Assembly: GCA_030789695.1 (NCBI GenBank)
Contig: CM061141.1
Span: forward strand, 167,221,079-167,285,078
Direction: 5' to 3'
Length of the DNA: 64,000 nucleotides
Source: Scilla litardierei
Taxonomy: Eukaryota > Streptophyta > Magnoliopsida > Asparagales > Asparagaceae
Of the stretch, positions 36,501 through 46,203 are shown piece after piece. Every line of letters starts with the position of its first letter. The stretch's first letter is position 1. Both the position numbers and the translations under genes were made by a program. The notes under the pieces are model-generated. The model worked only from the letters and a program-made list of their open reading frames with translations, was not told the DNA's origin and searched no databases.

Positions 36501-37541
36501 TAGCAAGGGTTGACCCAGAACTCTTAGCCAAGCACATTGACTGGATCATGGTCCATTGAATGAAGCTTGTCATTTTTGTATGTATGCCATAGACTAAACA
36601 GCTTTTATTAACAACTAATTAATCCTATCAACTAGTTGAATCCTTAAATTCAAAATTTTAGGATTTGTTTAATAACTTTTATTAAGTCCTTATCAACTAT
36701 AAGGTTCACGTGCTACCCTAATCGTTATTAGGATTTTAATAAATTTTATTAACAACGCTAGAAGCGAAGTCCTTTAATGAAAATTAATTATAACAATTAG
36801 AATTGAAAATTCATTTAAAGGACTACCCTAATCATGAATTAGGTCTTAATATTGTTGTTAATGATTTATTAAAACATAGCATGTCATTAAAATTCAAGTA
36901 ATAAATTTTAATCATTTTTAATGGCTAACCTAAAAGGTTGTCTTGTGTTATCAAATAAGGGACAGGTTAACAAGCCAAAAAAAAAACTACACTAATTTAT
37001 CGCATAAAGATAGTGCACAACTATTTAACAATTAAATAAACTAAGTTTATCGCATAAACTATTTTTAGACTTTTTTAAAAAACAGTTTTAAAAAATATCT
37101 TATAAATTTAAAACATCACTTTTAAAATTTTTCCATGTTCAAAAATTTATCATATACAATTTTTTAAACATCTAAAACATTTTAAACTTATCGCATAAAT
37201 TTAAAGCCTTAAAATCAATTTTAAAATTTATCACATAAATTTAAAAACACCATTTTAAAATTTCCATGCTAAAAAAAAATTTATCATATAAAAAAAATTT
37301 TTAGGCATCCAAAATAAATTTAAACTTTTAAAGATTTAAAATTAGTTTTAAAATTATCACATAAATTTTAAAACGTCATTTTAAAAATTTTCATGTTCAA
37401 AAAATATCAAAAAGAATTTTTTTTTGAACCTCTAAAACATTTTTAAAATTTTATCTCATAACTTTAAAAACATTTGAAAAGCATTTAAAAAAGCATTAAC
37501 AGGTTTAATGAAATCGCAGTACCTAGATCGACTACGCAAAC
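33586..37541 (-). other. Non-coding internal region of the LARD-like element
   Basis: AT-rich, with stops in all frames and no recognisable gag or pol. It carries four copies of a cttgagtgtagctcaa motif (about 35339, 35480, 35931, 36295), each set in a longer inverted repeat. An AT-rich array with a unit of roughly 140 bp occupies 37060-37480. Confidence 0.6.
37060..37480. repeat. AT-rich imperfect tandem repeat in the LARD leader
   Basis: About three diverged units containing tcgcataaatttaaaa, cattttaaaa and ccatgttcaaaaa in the same order. It lies just downstream of the primer-binding site in element orientation. Confidence 0.6.
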
Positions 37542-37557
37542 CTAGGCTCTGATACCA
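37542..37557 (-). promoter_or_regulatory. Primer-binding site of the LARD-like element (initiator Met-tRNA)
   Basis: Minus strand TGGTATCAGAGCCTAG, the canonical plant tRNA-Met primer-binding site, one base from the end of the right LTR. Confidence 0.9.
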
Positions 37558-37558
37558 C

Positions 37559-39915
37559 TGTAGGGGAATTCGCGGTCCCTTAGGGCACAAAAACTCTAGT
37601 CCCGTCCTAAGTCGGACGGAACTTAGACAAAAATAATAGCAGCGGAAGAAAAACTAGTTAATCTAAATTAACAAGCAGTTAAAACATTTTCAACTTAGCC
37701 CTAAGGTCCAAGACCCTATGCCAAGATCTATGCCGACTTGGGATGGATCTGACCATCCCAAGAAGGATCTAGCCTACTGCGATTAAACTAAACTAATGCT
37801 AATAATACTTTAACCACATACCCGGAATCTCAGCCCTGGAGCAGGCGAGATGTTCCGCGCCGTCTTCCGAGCTGCTCCCGTCCCACGCCGAGCCGCTCCT
37901 TTAACCGCTCCCCGAACCGCTCCTCGAACCGCTCCGCATCCCGAGGCGATCAATCCCCGTGCTGTCGAGCCAACCACGCGCCGAAGAAATTTTCACGCGA
38001 GTGAAACCTCCGCCAAGATTTCAGATTCAGAATCCGAACTCCTTTGTGGCTTTGCTAGAGCCCGCAGGAGTAAGGCAAAAATTTAGGGAGAAGAGAAATT
38101 ATTAATTTAAGCTTAGATCCGAGCGTGCTCCAACTTTTTCGAGAGCCGCTCAGATCTAGAGCTTGGGACGAGTTTTGAGAAAGGGGGGAGACCCCTATTT
38201 ATATAGGCGACGGACTCTCCCCTTTTCTCAAAATCCGATGTGGGACTAATTATTTGGGTTAGTTAAAATCAAGTTAGTTTGCACTTCACAAAGTGCAAAC
38301 TTCCGTGAATTTTAACTCACTCACCGTTGAGCTTCAAGATTGATACAACCTATCAATACGACAAGCGTTCAACGGTGAACGCATAGGAAAAAACCGTTCG
38401 TCAATCGGAGGTCGTTTGACCCTCCAATTTATCGTCCAAAGATCAGCCCAAAGCCACCCAAAAACGCAAAACAGCAGCCGCCAGCAGAATCACACTGCCC
38501 TAGGCAGCTGTGGGCCCCGCCTGCGCCAGGCGACGTGCAGCGCACGCGCCTCGAGGCGCGTGCGCTGCACGCCCCTCTGTGCGCGTGCTGACGTGCCCGT
38601 GCAAAAGCACGCGCACGCATTGTTCCGGGCCCGGGCAAAGCCCGGGCCCGCTTAACTGCCAGGCGCCTAAGCGCCTGGCTGCGGCCAACCGGGGGGCGCC
38701 ACGTGGCGCCCCCCCTTTTCTTTTGCGGCTGCGTGAATGAGACAAGCCCGGTCATTGGGCCGGGCCCACACTTTATTAAATATTGTTTATTTAAAGGTGT
38801 GGGCTTTATTGTTTGGGTCTGTTTTGGGCTCTCTATTTAAGCACTTTAAATAGACTTATCGGTCTCGTTTGGACTCCGTTTTCGACGCGGTTCGAACCTG
38901 TGTGTAGACCGGGACATTCCCGTCTTACCCGTGAACTTTTCCTTGCGTTTATTTTATTAAATATTGTATTAAACAATTTAATACACATTTAATCGCGTTT
39001 GCATCAAATGCAAAATAGTCCCTATCTAAGCTTAAATTACCATATTGCATCAAATGCAATTATTTCATATTTTGCATCAAATGCAAATATTCTCCCTAAC
39101 TATTTTCTACCTATTACTAGACGAAGCGTTGCACTCTGTGTGAGACCCTACAGCCTGACCCTTACAACAGGTTGGGCTCGAAGCCCTATACGGCAGTGAC
39201 CACGAGCAGTGGTTGCCGTCCCTGCTTCAGGAATCATCATTATGTGGTTAACTCATTGACATGAGTATTGTCGGGACCACCTGACTGTTTCCGTGATGAA
39301 TTCCGCAGTTATAGTCTCTTCGTCTTAAATATGTCGTGTAGATCAAGTCTGGGGTACGGTCAAACTGTCAACCCCAATAAATTGACTCCGGTTAGTTTCG
39401 ATCAATCTTTAGTCAATAAATGTTGGACTTCTTCCAACATACTCTGCGCAGAGTTTTTACTAAAGACCGAACTAACTCTACGACACTAACTCCCATTGAC
39501 CGGGAGAGACGAATCCTCTCTTGGTCATTACTCGCCTCGTACGTTTCAAGTGACACCCAATCAAAAGACCTTTCGACAGGCCTTGCCTCGAAGCTAGGTC
39601 AGTTGATCTAAGTGGCACCGTTCACGCACAGGTCTGTCAAAATGACCTCAAGTCAAAAGACCAACTATCCTATCATCACTCAGAGTTATCACTGACAGAT
39701 TGATCAATATAACCATATGATAACTCTAGTGGATTGTTCAGTGAACTCATTCTAATGAGCACCTGTGTCTCGTCTTCGACTTCGCCAAGTCAAGCGATCA
39801 TGAGATCATCGCCACCGCTAAACGGTGAAGACTAAGACACAATGGTCTATCCGATGTTTCGACATCCTTGTCTCGGAACATCTACGACCACGAACCATTT
39901 TAGACTTATGCTACA
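37559..39915 (-). repeat. 5' LTR of the LARD-like element, truncated at its outer end
   Basis: 2357 bp, matching 31026-33357 but lacking the last 216 bp of the full LTR. It stops at ctaca (39915), followed at once by transposase coding sequence. A 24-bp insertion relative to the other LTR creates a 38-bp perfect palindrome at 38534-38571. A 24-bp perfect palindrome centred on CACGTG lies at 38691-38714. Confidence 0.9.
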
Positions 39916-41761
39916 ATGTAGAGCTCCTGTGCCATTGACCTGTGATAAGCTGTTTGAAAAGGTAAAGAATTTAAGTAGTAATTTTGGTAAGCCATTTGCA
40001 GGAGAACTTGTCACCAGCGGGTGGAAGAAAAACTCTATTTTCTTTGAATTACCATATTGGAAGTCATTGTATGTAAGACATTTCCTTGATGTGATGCATA
40101 TTGAAAAGAATGTTTTTGAAAGTGTTATCGGGACGTTGCTTAATGTTCCAGGAAAGAGTAAAGATGGGATAAATGCGAGGTTGGACATGGTAAGTATGGG
40201 AATGAGGATAGAATTGGGACCGGTAAAGAAGGGAAAGCGTACATATCTACCTCCTGCAGCTCATACTCTATCTAGGAAAGAAAAAAAAGTTTTTTGTAAG
40301 TTTCTCGATGGAGTTAAAGTTCCAGAGGGATACTCGTCAAACATTAGAAGCCTCGTATCTATGAAAGATCTCAAGTTAAAAGGTCTAAAATCTCATGATT
40401 GTCATGTTTTGATGGAGCATTTACTACCAGTGGGTATACGTTCCATTTTGCCAAAAAAGGTGAGGGTGACCATCACAAAACTATGTTTCTTCTTCAGGGC
40501 AATTTGCAGTAAAGTTATTGATCCTGGAAAGTTACCGGCATTGCAAAAAGAAATTGTTGTCACATTGTGTGAGCTTGAGATGTATTTACCACCATCCTTC
40601 TTTGACATAATGGTTCATCTGACTGTTCACCTGGTTAGAGAGACACAATTGTGTGGACCAGCCTATATGAGATGGATGTACCCGATCGAGCGCTATATGA
40701 AGATATTAAAAGGGTATGTGAAAAACCGTAGTCGACCAGAAGGTTGTATGGTTGAGCGTTACATAGTTGAAGAAGCTGTTGAATTTTGTACAGAGTACCT
40801 AAGCAATGTTGATTCCATAGGGCTTCCAAGGTCTCGTCACACAGGAAGAATATCAGGGGAAGGGATTAAGGGAGGTGATGTAGTGCTCATATCAAGGACA
40901 GAGTGGGAGCAAGCACATTTATATGTTCTGCACAATGATGTTGAAGTTGAGCCGTATGCTGAAAGACACAAGGAACTACTTCGAAATTCAAACCCAAATA
41001 GGAATGAGAATTGGGTAACAAGAGAACACAATCGGTCTTTTATAACATGGCTGAAAGAACAAGTCTTTGGAGAGTTGGCTATAAATAGAGCTTCAGTTTC
41101 AGATAGATTGAGATGGTTAGCAAATGGTCCAAGTGTACACGTTTTTTCTCACAATGGTTACCTTATTAACGGGTACACATTCTACACTAAAGATCATGAT
41201 GATCAAAGTACAATGCAAAACAGTGGAGTGACTCTTGTAGCTGAATCTATGCACATCTCTAGTGCAAAAGACAGAAATCACATATATGCAAATATGTCAT
41301 ACTTTGGTGTTATTGAACGCATATGGGAGTTGGATTATAGTATGTTTCGATTGGCTGTGTTTGGTTGTAAGTGGGCTGACAACAATAATGGGGTTCAAAT
41401 TGATGAGTTAGGGTTCATGCGGGTGGATCTCAATAGGGAGGGGTATAAATACGAGCCTTTTATTTTAGCTTCGCAAGCTCAACAAGTATTCTATGTCACA
41501 GATCCCACTGATGTGAAGTGGTCCATTGTGTTGTTGAATAACAAATTAAATGACTGTCGTAGCCAAGCACATGAAGATATCAATACTGAGGATGATCCTT
41601 TCTTAGGGACATCACAATCACTTGATATTGATCCTACTGTAGATGATGGTTTCTATATGAGAGATGATCATGATGAGGGGATTTGGGTCAATCCGTCATT
41701 TCATGTCATGAAGGGACAAACAAGTATTAATCCAACAAGGAAAAGGAAAAGATTAACCTAA
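39916..41761 (+). pseudogene. CACTA transposase TNP2, C-terminal part
   Basis: Continuation of the transposase in the same frame (CRAPVPLTCDKLFEKV) to the stop TAA at 41759-41761, about 615 codons without interruption. The end of the Transposase_21 domain contains YWKSLYVRHFLDVMHIEKNV. DUF4218 follows (ELEMYLPPSFFDIMVHLTVH, then RWMYPIERYMKILKGYVKNR). DUF4216 is next (GYTFYTKDHDD ... SYFGVIERIWELDY). The C-terminus is basic (RKRKRLT). An ATG at 39842 lies in the inserted LTR and is not the real start. Together with the first part the enzyme would have about 1,080 residues, normal for TNP2. The only break is the LTR insertion. Confidence 0.93.
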
Positions 41762-41874
41762 TTAAGTTCATACGACTTTTTCTGGTGAGTGATGTATATT
41801 GATCTTAATTCATTTTTCTTGCATCTTTTCTTGTGAACTAACAATTTAATGTTGTTTTACTTTGTTGTAGATAA

Positions 41875-44800
41875 ATGTCTTCTAGTGATGACAACTGTGT
41901 TCCCCTTGATGGTGATGCTCCTAATATTGAGGAAAATGTTATTAAACGTGGAGTGACCGCTATGGAGGGATTTATTCGTGCACGCAGCAAAGGGATATCA
42001 TTAAGGTATTCTACTTACAAGTTTTTATTATTTAATCATATTAATTTTCATCAACATATATTCATTTTCTTATTCTATCATTGTTATTAGGTTGGATGGA
42101 ATGATAGGGGTCAACCAATTGATCCTAACAGTGCTATATTTGTGAGTTATATTGGGGCAATTACCCGACAAATGGTGCCAATAACATGTGATAACTGGAA
42201 ATCGTCGGCTTTAAAAGTAGTGAAAGAAAACATCTGGAAGGATATACAGGTAATATACATACTCTCATATGTTTTTATTCTTATACAAACATACTAACAC
42301 AATTGAGCACACTTTTGTAGACATCTTTCATTGTTGATGATAGTCATCGGAGATATATTCTTAAAGAAGCAGGCAAACTTTGTAGAAATTTCAGAACCTA
42401 CTTAACAAAGAATTATGTTTATGATGAAAGTGGTAGTGTTATTGAGCATCCTCCACATGAGTATCCTTTCATATCTGAAGATCAATGGAGAGCGTTTGTT
42501 GCTAAACGTCAGTGCGATGAATTTAAGGTAATGTTACTCATTTTGAGGAATCTGACTAAACATATTACTTTGTATTAATATAGTTGCTTTGTGCCTAAAT
42601 AGATGCGAAGCACTCAAAATCGAAAAAGAGCATTAAATCATATGTACCCATATAGAAAGGGCCGTATGGGTTACGCACGCCTTGAGCAAAAGATGGTAAG
42701 TATGTAAAAGATATAACGTACAAGATGTTAGAAATGATTTTCAATCAATTTATTAATTATCTTAATTGTCTGAATGTACAGTTAAAGGAGTCAGAATCAA
42801 ATGACACATCCATAGCCCGTCATGATTTATGGAAGGGTGCTCGTGTAAATAAGTTAGGAGTGGTTGATAATGAAAATGTTCAGCAAGTGTGTGAGAAAAT
42901 TGTAAGTATGATATCATTTTACTCTAGTTCCTTTATTATTTTCTTATTTTATCAATAATGATGTACATGTTAACTTTCAAATTTATGTGCCAGGAGACCA
43001 TTTCACAAACTACATCACAGGATCAGTTACAAGACTCGCAGGATATACTTTCTCGAGTCTTAAATGTCCCAGAGTATCATGGATGGGTTAGAGGTTATGG
43101 ATTCGGGCCGTCAGTAAAAGATTGTTTCCCAAGTGAAAAGCGCAGAAGAAATAATGATAACGCGGACTTGAGAGAAACAGTGGCATTGCTCTTAGAGAAG
43201 ATGAAAGTATTTGAGAGTATGGGTCACACCAAAGAATTAGCTACAATCAGCAAAAGTGGTAGTTGCACGCTTCTTTCCTGTAATATTCCTGAAGTAAGTG
43301 TTTTTCTATTAAATTATTGCATTTACAAATAATTAATTCAAGATATTATTAGCAAAATACATTCCTGTATGATTAACAACATTAATTGATGTTTTCTTTA
43401 TGAAATTTTTGTTTTAGGACATCTAATCATGCAATTTCTATTTATCATCCCCAACACATCGCATAGTTGGGAAGGGAAAGGTCTTCAATCGTCCTGATGA
43501 TAGAAAACTACACAATATATCATTACCCATGACTCATATGAAAGTTATGGTTGAACATGTGATAGAGTCAGATGCACCACTGCCAATACCTATAGAGGAT
43601 GCAGGAGTCATGGTAGTAGGTGATGCGATTGGTACTTTTGTTGCATGGCCAACCAACCTTATTGATTTGGTCTCTACGGTAAGACTTCTTATAGTATACA
43701 TTAGATTCGTATATTGTTGTTTCATTATTTTCTAACCAAATGATTCACTTAAATGATTTCCCATACAGATGCCCACAAAATCTAACGTCAAAGAGTCGGT
43801 TAAAACAAAGGAGTCAGGTACTCCTAAAAAGAAACAAGAAAAAGTAAAGGCAAAACATCAGGAGCCCTCCCATGCTGTTCGTGCAACTAGTAAAAAGAAA
43901 CACGAAAAAGTAGAGTCAAAACATCAGGAGTCCTCTCCTGCAGTTGCTGCAAATAATCTCTCCATGTATTGCAATTTTATTCAGATATATGCTACACAAA
44001 AGCTTCAAGGTGGTGCGCTGTTACAAATAGACATGGAGAGAGACATTTTTGGTATATCATATATGGAGTTAATTAGTCATCAAATTGTCAACGAACTTCT
44101 TCAACACGAGTGGTTGGATTGTCCGATAATCTGTGTATATATCAGGTACTTTAAGTAAACAATTTTTAGAATTTCATTTCAATTAAACGTTGATATTATT
44201 GCTAACTTATTTTTAATCTTCATTCAAGGTACTTGTACTATGAGTTGGTTCTCAACAGACAAAACACAAGGAGATTCTCATTCTTATGCCCACATAACAC
44301 ATCTTCTTTTGTTGATGAGCCAACGAAGTATATAGCCGATGCACTTATTGAATATAACGAGCCAGGGAAGTTATTCTTGGCACCATATAATACATGGTAA
44401 ATAACTTTTTAATATATTTTATTTAATTTAATGAATTCCTAAAAATGTAGTCACTTAGAATTTGCTAACTACTTTTGTAGGGGTCATTGGGTGTTGTTAG
44501 TCATCAATGCCACATCAGAGACAATATATTATTTGGATTCCTTGCATCATGATCCAAAATATAATCGAACCATGAAGGATACATTCGACAAGTAAGTTAA
44601 TTGTGTTTTATGTCAATATGTAAATATGATATATGTTGAATATAACGAGTTGACTAAATTTATTTTATTTTGTTAGAGCTTTGTGCATTTATCGTGCTTC
44701 TAAGGGAACCAGGGGCCCGAAATCTAGATCAAACAAACCCACGTGGATCCATATTAATGTATGTACAACGGTCTCTTCTAATTTCATATGTTGCTCAAAT

Positions 44801-45167
44801 CTAGATCAACCAAGGATAACTCACCATTCATATAATTTTTCATTTTTTGAATTGTATAGTGCCCCCTTCAAACCAATACAATTGATTGTGGTTATTATGT
44901 TATGCGATTCATGAAAGAAATCCTTTCACAAAATGAAAACATCATCCCAGATACGGTATGTAGTTTTAGTTTTAATTTATATTTTTCGTATTTTTTAGTT
45001 ATATTTGCTAATATTTGATTATAACATATATTTGCTATTTGCTATGATATTCTATTTTGTAGTACTTCCCTGACTACCAATGTGCTACTTACTCTCCTGA
45101 TCAACTAGCTGAAGTCAAGGAAGATTGGTGTCGTTATGTGGTCCAGAAATATGTCACTTTAGTATAG
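41875..45167 (+). pseudogene. Second CACTA gene: plant transposase (Ptta/En/Spm-like) with C-terminal Ulp1-type protease
   Basis: Thirteen exons by eye, all with GT/AG borders: 41875-42005, 42091-42249, 42321-42527, 42603-42695, 42782-42901, 42994-43293, 43418-43678, 43769-44145, 44229-44396, 44481-44591, 44677-44758, 44860-44955, 45063-45167. Early exons resemble Transposase_24 (VLNVPEYHGWVRGYGFGPS); exon 7 has GDAIGTFVAWP. Exons 8-13 form a C48/Ulp1 cysteine protease fold with His 44485-44487 (GHW), Asp 44536-44538 (LDS) and Cys 44887-44889 (LQTNTIDCG). The start lies 114 bp after TNP2. Two faults: the exon 1-2 junction does not keep frame, and exon 7 has an in-frame TAA at 43424-43426. Other exon choices might avoid them. 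Confidence 0.85.
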
Positions 45168-45712
45168 ATGTGCACCCTAAAGGTCGGTATTCAGTGAAAC
45201 TTTGTTTTTTAACCCTTTGATAAAGATATTTGGTCAATTTGCATTAATAATGCTTGCTTTTTGTAGCATTATAAAGTTGTGATTGCAATTTTTTAACATT
45301 AAAGTTCCTCACAATCTCATATATTGCACCATATTATAAGTAATATCATAACAGGATCAATTGTGGTAAGACCCATTATGTTGGTTTGGGCATATGCACC
45401 GAAAGTTAAAAAAGTGGTATGAGTATTCATTAGCTGGACACCATATTATCAGTACTTCATGTTTTGAAACATTAGGATTTGGATGTAATAAAGGTTTTTA
45501 TATGTGCCGCTCGTTAAGGAAGTGCGGCGGGATCTGAGATTGCGATTGTTTCCAACATTTTATATTTGATGTATTTAAATACAGCGTAGACCCATCTCGT
45601 CGTCCCATATCGGGAAGCGGGATGTGGTAGTTAGAAATTAGCACATGTTTCATATGATTGTATAATTTAACTACTTTCATCCCCACTGATAATGTATTTA
45701 TTACACGTGCAG
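45168..45712. other. CACTA non-coding spacer
   Basis: No gene seen; probably 3' UTR of the second gene followed by the intron sequence leading into the captured fragment. Confidence 0.4.
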
Positions 45713-46203
45713 GTAATTTGCATATGCAACGACCTCTATGCACCAGCTTTGAGGTCACTCCGACAAGTAGCTAAGTGAGTTCTTTTGGTATGTTATCATG
45801 TATGCTAGTTACATAGATTTATACTAGTTCTTCTCTGGCTGGAACTTATATATAGGTATTCCTTGTTAAAATGACTGGATCTCATAGTGCATAAAACCCA
45901 ACTGTTAATATTGGTAGTTTTGTTGATTACAGGGTACATATGTTTGTGCAACCAACAATAAGTCGGGTTGTGATCAGGTACACGGCATTTATAAATAGAG
46001 TATGGCAAAAATTCTTGGTTCTTTGCTTTATTCCCTTTGGTATTTTTATGCGATCATAATGGAATATCTACACATGGATGTGGTTTTGCACATGTTTTTT
46101 TTCTCATGGATAAGGATTCTTTGTGGTAGGCTTAAATATATTTGTAAACGAGAAGGATTCAAGGCAAGCTCCATTGCACTTTCTGCACTTGCCGAGTTTA
46201 CTG
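45713..46203 (+). pseudogene. Captured fragment of a CTF18-like clamp-loader gene (three exons)
   Basis: Three exons with intact splice sites and kept frame: 45713-45774 (VICICNDLYAPALRSLRQVA), 45933-45977 (VHMFVQPTISRVVI) and 46130-46203 (LKYICKREGFKASSIALSAL, then AEFT). From memory of the family these match consecutive parts of the AAA+ ATPase region of plant CTF18/CHTF18, the large subunit of an alternative replication factor C complex acting in sister-chromatid cohesion. The introns (158 and 152 bp) are retained, so the capture was at DNA level. No exon upstream or downstream was found (the following CDIRSCLN-type exon is absent). It lies inside the CACTA element in the same orientation as its genes. 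Confidence 0.8.

Larger units (their letters stand above)
31026..39915 (-). mobile_element. Non-coding LTR retrotransposon (LARD-like) inserted in TNP2
   Basis: Two direct repeats (31026-33573 and 37559-39915) flank 3985 bp without coding capacity. A primer-binding site on the minus strand next to the right LTR and a polypurine tract next to the left LTR fix minus orientation. The LTR ends are TGTAGG...CCCTACA. The right (5') LTR lacks about 216 bp of its outer end. The element is bounded by an 11-bp duplication, aatgtagagct (31015-31025 and 39916-39926). By eye the LTRs differ at roughly 1-2% of positions plus a 24-bp indel, suggesting recent insertion. Confidence 0.88.

Noticed and set aside
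39842..39915. N-terminal 25 codons of the long transposase frame (MVYPMFRHP..)
   Set aside because: These codons are LTR sequence of the inserted element; the transposase part begins only at 39916.
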